NCBI RefSeq assembly: GCF_016907355.1
Contig: NZ_JAFBBW010000001.1
Span: 3,100,001 to 3,164,000 of the forward strand
DNA length: 64,000 nucleotides
Direction: 5' to 3'
From: Agromyces aurantiacus
GTDB lineage: Bacteria > Actinomycetota > Actinomycetes > Actinomycetales > Microbacteriaceae
In this document: positions 1-8,862 of the stretch, piece by piece
Layout: each line of letters opens with the position of its first letter
Numbering within the stretch: position 1 is the stretch's first letter
The notes under the pieces: model-generated
The model's database searches: none
What the model was told of the DNA's origin: nothing
The model's input: only the letters and a program-made list of their open reading frames with translations
Made by a program: the position numbers and the translations under genes

Positions 1-257
1 ATGACGTCGGCGCCCGCCTCGAGCAGCCCGAGGGTGAGCGAGCCGAGGCCCGGGCCGATCTCGAGCACGGTCTCGCCGCGTTCGACGCCGGCGGCCTGCA
101 CGATGCGACGCACGGTGTTGCCGTCGTGCACGAAGTTCTGGCCGAGCTTCTTCGTCGGGGTGACCTCGAGCAGCTGGGCGAGGTCGCGGATCTCGGCGGG
201 CCCGAGCAGGCGCGGCGTCGGGTCGTCGCCGTCGGCCTCGTGCCGATGCGCGTTCAC
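1..257 (-). CDS. rsmA: 16S rRNA dimethyladenosine transferase RsmA (KsgA), N-terminal part
   Basis: RsmA dimethylates two adjacent adenosines in the 3'-terminal hairpin of 16S rRNA during small-subunit assembly. Only the first 85 residues are in the window; the rest lies beyond position 1. The reading frame opens with GTG at 257 and gives the family N-terminus, with [10 protein letters not shown] followed by the SAM-binding motif [15 protein letters not shown]. It follows tatD on the same strand after about 67 bases, the usual actinobacterial metG-tatD-rsmA order. The resuscitation-promoting factor gene often found between tatD and rsmA is absent. I chose the GTG because it is the first start that gives a normal N-terminus; no strong SD is visible. 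Confidence 0.9.
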   Translation of the reverse strand, partial: MNAHRHEADGDDPTPRLLGPAEIRDLAQLLEVTPTKKLGQNFVHDGNTVRRIVQAAGVERGETVLEIGPGLGSLTLGLLEAGADV

Positions 258-324
258 GCCGTCCTCCCCCGCACGGTCTCGATCGTGCGCCAGGTCGCGC
301 CCGCTCGGGCCGCGGCGCGCCGTG

Positions 325-1278
325 TCACGCCGATCCCGGTTCGGCGTCGGCGGCGTGGGCGGCGGCCTCGGCGGCGCCCCCGGCGGATGCCGCGAGCCCG
401 TCGCCCCACGACCCGTACGCGCGAACGGTGTTCGCCGCGACTGCCGCGCACACTTCGTCGAGGTCGGCCCCGAGCACCCCGGCCATGAACCGCATGGTGT
501 GCGGCACGAGGTAGGGCGCGTTGGGGCGCCCGCGCAGCGGCACGGGCGTGAGGTAGGGCGCGTCGGTCTCCACGAGGATCCGGTCGCGCGGCACCACGCG
601 CAGCGCCTCGCGCAGGTTCTCGGCGTTCTTGAACGTGATGTTGCCCGCGAACGAGCAGTACCAGCCCTCGGATGCCGCGAGGCGTGCGAGCTCCTCGCCG
701 CCCGAGAAGCAGTGGAAGACGGTCACCTCGGGCGCGCCGACGCGCCGCAGCACGGCGACGACCTCGTCGTGCGCGTCGCGGTCGTGGATCTGCAGCGCGG
801 CGCCGTGGCGCTTGGCGATGTCGATGTGCGCCTCGAACGAGCGGAACTGGGCGTCGCGGCCCCCGTCGCCGGTGCGGTAGAAGTCGAGTCCGGTCTCGCC
901 GACGGCGCGCACGCGCGGCTGGGCGGCGAGCTGGTCGATCACGGCGAGGGCCGCGTCGAGCTCGCCGCGCGCGTCGAGCTCGGGCGCCTCGTTGGGGTGC
1001 AGGGCGACCGCGGCGAGCAGGCGCGGTTCGCGCGCCGCGAGCTCGGCCGACCAGCGGCTGGTCGCGACATCCGTGCCGACCTGCACCGCGCCGGCCACGC
1101 CGACGGTGGCCGCGCGCTCGAGGTGCTCGTGCGCGGTGAGCGGCAGCGCGCCGTCGGCGATCTCGAGGTGCGTGTGGTTGTCGTAGACGGGCACCGCGAG
1201 CGGTTCGGGCGGCGGCGGGTACTCGGCGGCGCGGCCGCCGTCGGAGCGGGTGCGCAGGTGCGCGGCCCCGTCGGTCAC
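325..1278 (-). CDS. TatD family metal-dependent hydrolase (DNase)
   Basis: TatD-family TIM-barrel metallohydrolase of 317 residues, a family with 3'-5' exonuclease activity on DNA/RNA. The metal-site residues are all visible: HTH at residues 35-37, the glutamate in VGETGLDF, the histidine in LQIHDRD, the histidine in VFHCFSGG and the aspartate in [10 protein letters not shown]. The GTG start at 1278 overlaps the metG stop codon by four bases (GTGA), so the two genes are probably translationally coupled. About 35 residues precede the barrel and about 25 alanine-rich residues trail it; both ends look poorly conserved. Function is by family; the physiological substrate is unknown. Confidence 0.93.
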   Translation of the reverse strand: MTDGAAHLRTRSDGGRAAEYPPPPEPLAVPVYDNHTHLEIADGALPLTAHEHLERAATVGVAGAVQVGTDVATSRWSAELAAREPRLLAAVALHPNEAPELDARGELDAALAVIDQLAAQPRVRAVGETGLDFYRTGDGGRDAQFRSFEAHIDIAKRHGAALQIHDRDAHDEVVAVLRRVGAPEVTVFHCFSGGEELARLAASEGWYCSFAGNITFKNAENLREALRVVPRDRILVETDAPYLTPVPLRGRPNAPYLVPHTMRFMAGVLGADLDEVCAAVAANTVRAYGSWGDGLAASAGGAAEAAAHAADAEPGSA

Positions 1279-2834
1279 TCGGCGACCTCGACGCGCGGGA
1301 ACAGCGGCTCGAGCGCCGACACCCGCGTGCCCGCGGGCCATTCGAACGCACGGTCGATGCGCGCCTCCTGCACGGTGCCCGGGGCGCCGAGCGCGGTCCA
1401 CAGCTTCGCGGTGGCCTTGGGCAGCACGGGCGAGAGCAGCACGGCGAGCGTGCCGAGGCCGTGGTACGCCGTGGCGAGCACGGTCTCGAGGCGCTCCCGC
1501 TCGTGCGGGTCCTTCGCCAGCGCCCAGGGCTCCTCGGCGGTCAGGTAGCCGTTCAGCGCGTCGACGAGCGTCCATGCCGACGCGATGGCCTCGTGGATCT
1601 GCAGGCGCTGGATCGCCGCCCACGCGCCATCCGTCGCCTCGCGCCCGATGCGCACGATCTCGCGGTCGGCCGCGCTCGGCTCGCCGCCCGCGGGCACCTC
1701 GCCGTCGCAGTACCGCCCGATCATCGCGATCACGCGCGACGCGAGGTTGCCGAAGCCGTTCGCGAGCTCGGCCTGGTAGCGCGCGGCGAGGTCCTCCCAC
1801 GAGAACGAGCCGTCCTGGCCGAAGTGGATCGCGGAGAGGAAGTAGTACCGGAACGCGTCGGAGCCGAAGGTGTCGGTGATCTGCGCGGGCGCGATGCCCG
1901 TGAGCTTGGACTTCGACATCTTCTCGCCGCCGACGAGCAGCCAGCCGTGGCCGAAGACCCCGCGGGGCACCTCGAGCCCGGCGGCCATGAGCATGGCCGG
2001 CCAGATGACGGCGTGGAATCGCAGGATGTCCTTGCCCACGATGTGCTGCGCGGGCCAGCGGCGCGCGAACTCGGCGTCGTCCTGCCCGTACCCGGTCGCG
2101 GTGATGTAGTTCAGGAGCGCGTCGAACCACACGTAGACGACGTGCGACTCGTCCCACGGCACCTTGACACCCCAGTCGAACGTGGACCGCGAGATCGAGA
2201 GGTCCTCGAGGCCGCGGCGCACGAAGCTGACCACCTCGTTGCGCGCCGACTCGGGCTGCACGAACTCGGGGCGCGACTCGTACAGCTCGAGGAGCTTGTC
2301 CTGGAAGGCCGACATCCGGAAGAAGTAGTTCTTCTCGTGCAGCAGCTCGACGGGCTTGGAATGGATGGCGCAGACCAGCTGGCCCTCGTACTCGCCCGTG
2401 CCCTCGACGAGCTCGGACTGCTGCTTGTACTCCTCGCAGCCGACGCAGTAGTACCCCTCGTACTCGCCCGTGTAGATCCATCCCTCGTCGAAGAGGTGCT
2501 GGAGGAACTTCTGGACGTTGACCTCGTGCCGCTCGTCGGTGGTGCGGATGAAGTCGTCGTTGGCCACGTCGATGGTGTCGAGCAGCGGCTTCCACGCGTC
2601 GGCGACGAGCTTGTCGGCCCACTCCTTGGGGCTCACGCCGTTGGCGGTCGCGGTGCGGAGGATCTTCTGGCCGTGCTCATCGGTGCCCGTCAGCATCCAC
2701 GTGTCTATGCCCGCCTGCCGGTTCCACCGGGCGAGCACGTCGGCCGCCACCTCGGTGTAGGCGTGGCCGATGTGGGGCACGTCGTTGACGTAGAAGATGG
2801 GCGTGGTGATGTAGAACGAGGAGGCGTCGGCCAT
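1275..2834 (-). CDS. metG: Methionyl-tRNA synthetase
   Basis: Class Ia aminoacyl-tRNA synthetase that charges tRNA-Met in the cytoplasm. The 519-residue protein has the HIGH motif at residues 21-24 (DVPHIGHAY) and KMSKS in the middle of the chain (GGEKMSKSKLTG). A CxxC...CxxH cluster (YYCVGCEEY, LVCAIHSK) suggests a single zinc knuckle in the connective domain. It ends after the anticodon-binding helical domain and lacks the C-terminal tRNA-binding extension of longer forms. The ATG at 2834 lies seven bases after a TAGGAT -10 hexamer, so the transcript is probably leaderless. The stop overlaps the tatD start by four bases, making metG the head of a metG-tatD-rsmA run. Confidence 0.97.
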   Translation of the reverse strand: MADASSFYITTPIFYVNDVPHIGHAYTEVAADVLARWNRQAGIDTWMLTGTDEHGQKILRTATANGVSPKEWADKLVADAWKPLLDTIDVANDDFIRTTDERHEVNVQKFLQHLFDEGWIYTGEYEGYYCVGCEEYKQQSELVEGTGEYEGQLVCAIHSKPVELLHEKNYFFRMSAFQDKLLELYESRPEFVQPESARNEVVSFVRRGLEDLSISRSTFDWGVKVPWDESHVVYVWFDALLNYITATGYGQDDAEFARRWPAQHIVGKDILRFHAVIWPAMLMAAGLEVPRGVFGHGWLLVGGEKMSKSKLTGIAPAQITDTFGSDAFRYYFLSAIHFGQDGSFSWEDLAARYQAELANGFGNLASRVIAMIGRYCDGEVPAGGEPSAADREIVRIGREATDGAWAAIQRLQIHEAIASAWTLVDALNGYLTAEEPWALAKDPHERERLETVLATAYHGLGTLAVLLSPVLPKATAKLWTALGAPGTVQEARIDRAFEWPAGTRVSALEPLFPRVEVAE

Positions 2835-2841
2835 GCGGACA

Positions 2842-2847
2842 ATCCTA
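2842..2847 (-). promoter_or_regulatory. -10 element of metG, leaderless
   Basis: TAGGAT on the minus strand is followed by seven bases and the metG ATG, so transcription should start at or within a base or two of the A of the ATG. No convincing -35 hexamer is seen. Inference from spacing. Confidence 0.6.
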
Positions 2848-2879
2848 CGGGCGCCCGCACGACCGAGACGCGCGGCGGA

Positions 2880-3989
2880 TCAGCCCGCAGGCGGGACCGC
2901 GGCGGCCGCCGCGACGACCTGCGGGATGGGGCCGGTGCGCAGCCGGCGCGCACGGCCGTCGCCGATCACGGGCGGCAGCACGTCCTCGACGGTGACGCGG
3001 TCGTGCGGGGTCGGCACCCCGATCGTGACGTCCTGCTGCTTCAGCCGCGCCGGCTTGACCTTCTGCCCCTTGTACTCGACGAGCTTCATGCCGATCACGA
3101 TCTTGCCGGCGGAGTCCCGGTGATCGAGCTGGCGGTAGGCGTCGCCGATCTCGCCGAGCGAGAAGACGTCGGCGATCGGCAGGCGCACCTGCCGGTCGGC
3201 GACCAGCTGCGCGACCCGGCCGAGCGCGATCGTGTCGCCCGCGTAGAGCTTCACGGCGTCGTGGTCCTCGACCGCGGCCCAGTCGGTGGTGGTGAATACG
3301 CGCGTCGGGGCCACGCCGAGCTCGGCCGCCTCGTCGGCCTGGCCCCCGAGGAAGTCGAGGAACGCGGTGACGGGCGTGTCCGTGATCGCGCGCACGCGCT
3401 CCGCGAGTCCGGGCCCGTAGCCGACCGGGACCACGCCGAACTGTCGCACGAAGTCGAACCGCTCGTCCGCCGTCGAACCGATGACCTCGGCGCCGCGCGC
3501 CTTGGCGAGCTGCGCCGCGAGGCAGCCGATGCCGCCGGCCGCGGCCGTGATGACGACGAGGTCGCCGCGGCCGAGGTTCAGGCTCTCGACCGCGCCGAGC
3601 GCGGTGGTGCCGGCCACGTAGAGCGACCCGGCGACCTCCCACGAGAGCGAGATCGGCTTGGGCAGCAGCTGCCCCTCGGGCACCACGACGTGCGTGGCCT
3701 GCGCGCCACGGGCGACGTAGCCCATCACCTCGGCGCCTCGGCGGAACCGCGTGACGCCCGGGCCGACGCCCGCGACGACCCCCGCGAACTCGCGCCCCTG
3801 GCCGGATGGGAACTCGACGGGCCACCGATCGGCGTTGGTGCCGAGCCGCACGGCGGTCTCGACCGGCGAGATCCCGGCCGCGTAGACCTCGACGAGCACC
3901 TCGCCCGGTCCGGGCTCCGGCGTCGGGACCTCCTGGATCTCGAGCACCTCCGGCCCGCCGAATGCACTGAACCTCACTGCCTGCGCCAT
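2880..3989 (-). CDS. MDR-family NADPH:quinone-type oxidoreductase, copy 1 of a tandem pair
   Basis: Medium-chain dehydrogenase/reductase of the quinone oxidoreductase type, 369 residues. It has the GroES-like N-terminal domain (FGGPEVLEIQEVPTPEPGPG) and a Rossmann domain with VVITAAAGGIGCLAAQLAK for NADP(H). The catalytic zinc ligands of alcohol dehydrogenases are missing, as usual for this subfamily. After the normal family end (about residue 315, KIVIGMKL) there is an extra tail of about 55 residues containing QQDVTIGVPTPH and LPPVIGDGR, also present in the neighbouring copy at 4119-5240. A GGGGGTG element about four bases before the ATG serves as SD. The substrate cannot be told from sequence. 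Confidence 0.88.
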   Translation of the reverse strand: MAQAVRFSAFGGPEVLEIQEVPTPEPGPGEVLVEVYAAGISPVETAVRLGTNADRWPVEFPSGQGREFAGVVAGVGPGVTRFRRGAEVMGYVARGAQATHVVVPEGQLLPKPISLSWEVAGSLYVAGTTALGAVESLNLGRGDLVVITAAAGGIGCLAAQLAKARGAEVIGSTADERFDFVRQFGVVPVGYGPGLAERVRAITDTPVTAFLDFLGGQADEAAELGVAPTRVFTTTDWAAVEDHDAVKLYAGDTIALGRVAQLVADRQVRLPIADVFSLGEIGDAYRQLDHRDSAGKIVIGMKLVEYKGQKVKPARLKQQDVTIGVPTPHDRVTVEDVLPPVIGDGRARRLRTGPIPQVVAAAAAVPPAG

Positions 3990-4118
3990 GCCACACCCCC
4001 GAAGACTTCGCTGTCGGGGTCATCCTGAGCACAACGGGTGGGAGCCGCTTGGGAACCGGCTGTGATTCCGATGCAAACGCATCGAGGCGGCCCGGATGGA
4101 TCCGCCCGGCGCCACCGC

Positions 4119-5240
4119 TCAGTCGCGGCGCTCTTCCGCGGCGTCCGTCGCCTCCCCGCGACGGGCGTCGCGCTCCTCGCGCTCGGCCCGGTGCCGGGCG
4201 CGGACGCGACCGTCGCCGATCACGGGCGGCACGGACTCCTCGACGTCGATGTGCCCGTGCGGCGTCGGCACGCCGAGCGTGACGTCCTGCTCCTTCACAT
4301 CTGGCTCGCGGACCCGCTGCTGCTCGTAGTGCACGACGTGGAACCCGAGCACGATCTTGCCGGGGGCGTCGCGCCGGTCGAGCGCGCGGTAGGCGTCGGC
4401 GACGCGCTCGACGGGGAACACGTCGGCGATCGGCAGCCGCACGCGGTGCGCCGCCACGAGGTCGGTGACCCGTCGCAGCGCGACCAGGTCGCCCGGCTCC
4501 ACCGCGGCGATCCCGTGCTGCTCGACCGCCGCGCGGTCGAGCACGGTCACGATCCGGGAGGGCGACACGCCGAGCGCGATGCCCTCCGGCGCCTCGCCGC
4601 CGAGGAAGTCCAGGAACGCCGTGACCGGCCCGGGCGCGCGTTCCCGGACCCGCGCGGCGAGCCCGGGACCGTAGCCGAGCGGGATGATCCCGTACTGCGC
4701 GAGGAAGTCCAGCCGGGCGTCGGCGCTCGTGCCGACCACGGTCGCACCCCGCAGGAGCGCGAACTGCGCGGCGAGGCATCCCGCGCCGCCGGCCGCGGCC
4801 GTGACGACCACCGTGTCGCCGGGCGTGAGGGCGAGCCCCTCGACGGCCGACCACGCCATGGTGCCGGCGGTGTAGAGCGAGCCCGCCACCTCCCACGGCA
4901 CCGACGCGGGCTTGCGCATGAGCTGGCCCGCGGGCACGACGACGTGCGACGCCTGCGCCCCGGCGTCGACGTAGCCCATGACCGCATCCCCCGCGGCGAA
5001 GCCCGTGACGCCCGGACCGACCGACGCGACCACGCCGGCGAGGTCGCGGCCCTGTCCGCGCGGGAATCCGTCGTCGCCGGGCGTCCCGTCGCCGCGCCGG
5101 GTCACGCTCTCGATGGGATTCAGGCCGGTGGCGAAGACCTCGACGACGACCTCGCCGTCGCCGGCCTCCGGCATCGGGACCTCCTCGACGGCCAGGACGT
5201 CGGGCCCGCCGTAGCGGTGGTACCGGATCGCATGAGCCAT
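4119..5240 (-). CDS. MDR-family NADPH:quinone-type oxidoreductase, copy 2 of a tandem pair
   Basis: Paralogue of the gene at 2880-3989, 373 residues from the ATG at 5240, which follows GGGGGAGG by a few bases; an in-frame ATG 63 bases further upstream lacks that SD and would add residues unlike the family. The N-terminal domain (YGGPDVLAVEEVPMPEAGDG) and the nucleotide-binding stretch VVVTAAAGGAGCLAAQFALL match copy 1. It carries the same unusual C-terminal tail (EQDVTLGVPTPH, VPPVIGDGR) followed by a charged, arginine-rich end. The two copies probably arose by tandem duplication. They sit between metG and rsmI, two genes often closer together in actinobacteria. Zinc ligands are absent. Confidence 0.88.
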   Translation of the reverse strand: MAHAIRYHRYGGPDVLAVEEVPMPEAGDGEVVVEVFATGLNPIESVTRRGDGTPGDDGFPRGQGRDLAGVVASVGPGVTGFAAGDAVMGYVDAGAQASHVVVPAGQLMRKPASVPWEVAGSLYTAGTMAWSAVEGLALTPGDTVVVTAAAGGAGCLAAQFALLRGATVVGTSADARLDFLAQYGIIPLGYGPGLAARVRERAPGPVTAFLDFLGGEAPEGIALGVSPSRIVTVLDRAAVEQHGIAAVEPGDLVALRRVTDLVAAHRVRLPIADVFPVERVADAYRALDRRDAPGKIVLGFHVVHYEQQRVREPDVKEQDVTLGVPTPHGHIDVEESVPPVIGDGRVRARHRAEREERDARRGEATDAAEERRD

Positions 5241-5330
5241 GTCGCACCTCCCCCGTGCGCTGACTCGATTCTCCTCCCACGCGGCGCGAACCGCGAGGGG
5301 CACGAGGACCGCCGGGCCGTGGGGGCGGAG

Positions 5331-6155
5331 TCAGTCGCGACGCGCCGCGAGCGCCGCCTCGTAGAGCTCGCGCTTGCCGATGCCGGTCTCGGCCGAGACC
5401 GTGCTCGCCGCGTCCTTCAGGCGGGCTCCGGATGCCGCGAGCTCCAGCACGCGCGCGAGGGCCGCCGCCGGATCGGCCGGCGCCGCCTCCGCGGCTCCGC
5501 CGACCACGATGCAGATCTCGCCCCGCACGCCCCCGGCCGCCCACTCGACGAGCTCGTCGAGCCGCCCGCGACGCACCTCCTCGTGCAGCTTCGTGAGCTC
5601 GCGGCAGACCGCGGCGGGGCGGTCGGCACCGAACGACTCGGCGAGCGCCTCGAGGCTCGCGTGCAGCCGCGACGGCGCCTCGAAGAAGACGAGCGTGCGG
5701 CGGTCGCCGGCGAGGTCGGCGAGTCGTCGCATCCGCTCGCCTTGCTTGCGGGGCAGGAACCCCTCGAACGCGAACCGGTCGGTGGGCAGGCCCGACACGG
5801 CGAGCGCGGTGATCACCGCGCTCGGCCCGGGGATGGCGGTGACCTCGACGCCCGCCTCGACCGCGGCCTGCACGAGCGGGAACCCCGGGTCCGAGACGGT
5901 CGGCATGCCCGCGTCGCTGAGGACGAGGACGTCGCCATCGCGCGCGAGCTCGATGAGGTCGGCCGCGCGCGCCCGCTCGTTGTGCTCGTGCAGGGCGATG
6001 AGCCGCGGCCGGTTCGCGATGCCGAGCGCGGCGAGCAGCCGCTGGGTCACGCGCGTGTCCTCCGAGGCGACCACCTCGGCCTCCGCGAGGGCCTGCCGCA
6101 GCCGGGTCGAGGCGTCGCCGAGGTTGCCGATGGGCGTGGCCGCGAGGATGATCAC
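5331..6155 (-). CDS. rsmI: 16S rRNA (cytidine(1402)-2'-O)-methyltransferase RsmI
   Basis: RsmI 2'-O-methylates C1402 in the ribosomal decoding centre using SAM. The 274-residue protein is a tetrapyrrole-methylase-fold enzyme with the family signatures ATPIGNLGDAS at the N-terminus, EDTRVTQRLL, LSDAGMPTVSDPG and AIPGPSAVITAL. The C-terminal helical segment (GIGKRELYEAAL) matches the family. The start is a GTG at 6155, seven bases downstream of a CAGACT -10-like hexamer, implying a leaderless transcript. It is transcribed divergently from the O-mannosyltransferase gene at 6209 with only 53 bases between them, a conserved actinobacterial arrangement. Confidence 0.95.
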   Translation of the reverse strand: MIILAATPIGNLGDASTRLRQALAEAEVVASEDTRVTQRLLAALGIANRPRLIALHEHNERARAADLIELARDGDVLVLSDAGMPTVSDPGFPLVQAAVEAGVEVTAIPGPSAVITALAVSGLPTDRFAFEGFLPRKQGERMRRLADLAGDRRTLVFFEAPSRLHASLEALAESFGADRPAAVCRELTKLHEEVRRGRLDELVEWAAGGVRGEICIVVGGAAEAAPADPAAALARVLELAASGARLKDAASTVSAETGIGKRELYEAALAARRD

Positions 6156-6162
6156 GTCTCCC

Positions 6163-6168
6163 AGTCTG
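6163..6168 (-). promoter_or_regulatory. -10-like element of rsmI, leaderless
   Basis: CAGACT on the minus strand followed by seven bases and the GTG of rsmI. The same hexamer at the same spacing appears on both sides of the palindrome at 54642-54684, which supports reading it as a real -10 variant. Confidence 0.5.
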
Positions 6169-6195
6169 TCGCACCGGCCGCTCGGGACGCGCGGC

Positions 6196-6201
6196 TACAG
6201 T
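6196..6201 (+). promoter_or_regulatory. -10 element of the O-mannosyltransferase gene, leaderless
   Basis: TACAGT followed by seven bases and the ATG at 6209. With the rsmI element it forms a back-to-back pair of leaderless promoters in a 53-base intergenic region. Confidence 0.6.
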
Positions 6202-6208
6202 AAGGCGC

Positions 6209-7864
6209 ATGGGTGCGAACGGGGCGGATGCGCTGTCGCCGCTCCCCCCACCCGAGGCACCGGCGGCCGCGGGAGCCCGCACGCCGTCGCCCGTCGACGA
6301 GCCGCGCGGCAGCCGCCTCGACGCCTGGTGGTCCCGCCTCATGTCGACCCCGCGCCGCCGGGCGCTGTGGTACTGGGGCGGCCCGGCGCTCGTGACCCTG
6401 CTCGCCGCCGTGCTGCGGTTCTGGAACCTCGGGCATCCGCACGCGATCGTCTTCGACGAGACCTACTACGTCAAGGACGCGTGGACGCTGCTGCACCACG
6501 GCTACGAGTCGACGTGGCCCGAGGGCGCCGACGAGGACTTCGCGCGCGGCGACACCGACCTCTACTCCGATGCCCCGTCGTACGTGGTGCACCCGCCGCT
6601 CGGCAAGTGGATGATCGGGCTCGGCATGGCCCTGTTCGGCGCCGACAGCGCGGTGTGGTGGCGCGCCTCGACGGCGCTGGCGGGCACCGTCGCGGTCTTC
6701 GCGCTGACCATGGTGGGCCGGCTCCTCTTCCGCTCGACGCTCGTCGCGGTGATCGTCGGCCTGCTGTTCGCGATCGACGGCAACGCGATCGTGATGAGCC
6801 GGGTCGCGCTGCTGGACAACTGGGTCATGTTGTTCTGCCTGCTCGGCTTCTGGTTCGTGCTGCTCGACCGCGCGCGCACCGCCGCGCGCCTGGCCGCGCG
6901 GCTCGGGGACGATCGCGCCGCCGGGCTCGACCCGCACGCGGGGCCCGTGATCTGGGCGCGGCCGTGGGTGATCGCCGCGGGCGCCGCGTTCGGCGCGGCC
7001 ACGGCCGTGAAGTGGTCGGGCCTGTACTTCATCGCGGCCTTCGGCGTGTACCTCGTGCTCGTCGACGCGCTCTCGCGCCGCCGGATGGGGCTGCCGTTCT
7101 GGATGACGGGCGCCGTCCTCAAGCAGGGGCCGGCGACCTTCCTGCTCTTCGTCCCGGTCGCGGCGGCCGTGTACCTGGCCTCGTGGACGGGCTGGCTCGT
7201 GACCGACGGCGGCTACTACCGGCACTGGGCCGACGAACCGGGCAACGCCGCGACGGGCGCGTGGGCCTGGGTGCCGCACTCGCTGCAGAGCCTCTGGCAC
7301 TACCACCAGGCGGCCTACGGCTACCACCTCGGCGTGCACGCGACGCATCCGTGGCAGGCGAACCCGCTCACCTGGCCGCTCATGCTGCGGCCGACGAACA
7401 TGTACTTCTCGTCGGCGACCGACGGCACCGCGGTGTGCGGCGCCGACGAGTGCTGGTCGTCGATCATGGGCATCGCGAATCCCCTGATCTGGTGGGGCGC
7501 GACGCTCGCGACGCTGTACGTGGCCTACCGGTTCGCGCGGTACCGCGACTGGCGGCACGGCGCCATCCTGATCGGCGTCGCCGCCGGTTACCTCCCGTGG
7601 CTGCTCTACCTCGGGCGCACGGTGTTCCAGTTCTACACGATCGCGTACGAGCCCTATGTCGTGCTCGCGCTCGGCGCCGTGATCGCCCTCGTGCTCGGCC
7701 GGCCCGACGACCCCGAGTGGCGGCGCGTGCGCGGGCTCGCCACGGTCGGCGTCTACCTCGCGTTCGCGGTGCTGGTCTCGGCGTTCTTCTGGCCGCTGTG
7801 GACGGCGATGCCGATCACGCCCGACTTCCGGCAGCTCCATTTCTGGCTGCCGGGGTGGGGATGA
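6209..7864 (+). CDS. Dolichyl-phosphate-mannose:protein O-mannosyltransferase (GT39)
   Basis: Membrane GT-C glycosyltransferase that transfers mannose from polyprenyl-phosphate-mannose to serine/threonine of proteins as they are exported; the actinobacterial homologue is Pmt. The 551-residue protein has a proline-rich cytoplasmic N-terminus of about 50 residues, then a multi-spanning membrane region. The catalytic acidic motif is visible in the first extracytoplasmic loop (IVFDETYYVKD), with VHPPLGKWMI after it. Later segments include ATAVKWSGLYF and LYLGRTVFQFYTIAYEPY, typical of the family. The ATG is seven bases after TACAGT. The last codons overlap the start of the next gene by four bases, so the two are coupled. 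Confidence 0.92.
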   Translation: MGANGADALSPLPPPEAPAAAGARTPSPVDEPRGSRLDAWWSRLMSTPRRRALWYWGGPALVTLLAAVLRFWNLGHPHAIVFDETYYVKDAWTLLHHGYESTWPEGADEDFARGDTDLYSDAPSYVVHPPLGKWMIGLGMALFGADSAVWWRASTALAGTVAVFALTMVGRLLFRSTLVAVIVGLLFAIDGNAIVMSRVALLDNWVMLFCLLGFWFVLLDRARTAARLAARLGDDRAAGLDPHAGPVIWARPWVIAAGAAFGAATAVKWSGLYFIAAFGVYLVLVDALSRRRMGLPFWMTGAVLKQGPATFLLFVPVAAAVYLASWTGWLVTDGGYYRHWADEPGNAATGAWAWVPHSLQSLWHYHQAAYGYHLGVHATHPWQANPLTWPLMLRPTNMYFSSATDGTAVCGADECWSSIMGIANPLIWWGATLATLYVAYRFARYRDWRHGAILIGVAAGYLPWLLYLGRTVFQFYTIAYEPYVVLALGAVIALVLGRPDDPEWRRVRGLATVGVYLAFAVLVSAFFWPLWTAMPITPDFRQLHFWLPGWG

Positions 7865-8862
7865 CCGCGCCGCGCGACCGGTGGGGCGAGCGGATGCCGG
7901 GCCTCGGCGTCGCCGCGGCCGTCGCCGCCGGTGCCTGGCTGGTCCACCTGGCCGTGCCGGCCGTCCCGCTCCTCACGATCGCGGTGGCCGCGGGCATCAC
8001 GGTCGCGCAGGTCCCGCGTGCCCGCGAGGCGCTCGACGGCGTGCTCCGGCCCGGGCTGGCGTTCGCCGCGCGCACGCTGCTCCGAGCCGGCATCGTGCTG
8101 CTCGGCCTGAAGCTGAGCCTCGTCGACATCGCCGGGCTCGGCTGGGCGGGCGTCGCCACGACGGTCGGCGTCGTCGTGTTCGCGTTCCTCGGCACGTGGG
8201 CGCTGGGCCGGGCGTTCGGCCTGCCCGGCCGCGAGCCGCTCCTCGTCGCGAGCGGCTTCGCGATCTGCGGGGCGTCCGCGATCGGCGCGATGGCGGCTGC
8301 CACGCGGGCGCGCGACGAGGAGCAGGCCCATCCGGTGGCCCTCGTCACGCTGTGCGGCACGCTCGCGATCGCGGTGCTGCCCGCGCTGTGGCATCCGCTC
8401 GGCCTCGACGCCGAGCAGTTCGGCCACTGGGTGGGCGCCGGGGTGCACGACGTCGGCCAGGTCGTCGCGACCGCGCAGGTGGCCGGCTCGGCCGCGCTCG
8501 CCGTGGCGGTCGTCGTGAAGCTCACGCGCGTGCTGATGCTGGCCCCGATGGTCGCGATCGCGGCCTCGATCGAGCGCCGGCGGGCGACGGATGCCGCCGG
8601 CCCGCGTCCGGCGATCGTGCCGCTCTTCGTCGCGGGGTTCCTCGCCATGGTGCTCGTGCGCACGTTCGTCGCCGTGCCCGACGCGGCGCTCGTCGCCGCG
8701 GATGGCGCGCAGACGACGCTGCTCGCGATGGCGCTCTTCGCGCTCGGCTCCGGGGTGCGCGTGGCCGCGCTGCTGCGCACCGGCTGGCGCGCCGCAGCGG
8801 TCGGCCTCACGTCGTGGGTGCTCGTCGCGGCGCTCGCCTACGGGGCCGTGCTCGTGGCCTGA
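7861..8862 (+). CDS. YeiH/YadS family (UPF0324) putative sulfate exporter-type membrane protein
   Basis: Membrane protein of 333 residues with about ten hydrophobic segments, matching the UPF0324/YeiH family. Signature stretches are FAARTLLRAGIVLLGLKLSL near residues 75-95, LVASGFAICGASAIGA around 130 and HDVGQVVATAQVAGSAAL around 200. The family is annotated as a putative sulfate exporter from weak evidence; no substrate is proven. Start ATG overlaps the stop of the O-mannosyltransferase gene (ATGA). The 3' end overlaps the 3' end of the convergent oxidoreductase gene by 25 bases. Confidence 0.85.
   Translation: MTAPRDRWGERMPGLGVAAAVAAGAWLVHLAVPAVPLLTIAVAAGITVAQVPRAREALDGVLRPGLAFAARTLLRAGIVLLGLKLSLVDIAGLGWAGVATTVGVVVFAFLGTWALGRAFGLPGREPLLVASGFAICGASAIGAMAAATRARDEEQAHPVALVTLCGTLAIAVLPALWHPLGLDAEQFGHWVGAGVHDVGQVVATAQVAGSAALAVAVVVKLTRVLMLAPMVAIAASIERRRATDAAGPRPAIVPLFVAGFLAMVLVRTFVAVPDAALVAADGAQTTLLAMALFALGSGVRVAALLRTGWRAAAVGLTSWVLVAALAYGAVLVA

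Noticed and set aside
1..1548. 515-residue open frame on the plus strand
   Set aside because: It lies antisense to rsmA and tatD, whose motifs are unmistakable; composition (Arg, Ala, Gly, Val rich without motif) is that of a GC-skewed shadow frame.
1461..4028. 855-residue open frame on the plus strand
   Set aside because: Antisense to metG and the first MDR gene; no domain, and the true genes are on the minus strand.
2845..6342. 1165-residue open frame on the minus strand
   Set aside because: An out-of-frame shadow spanning three real genes; it is an Arg-rich repeat-like translation without family match.
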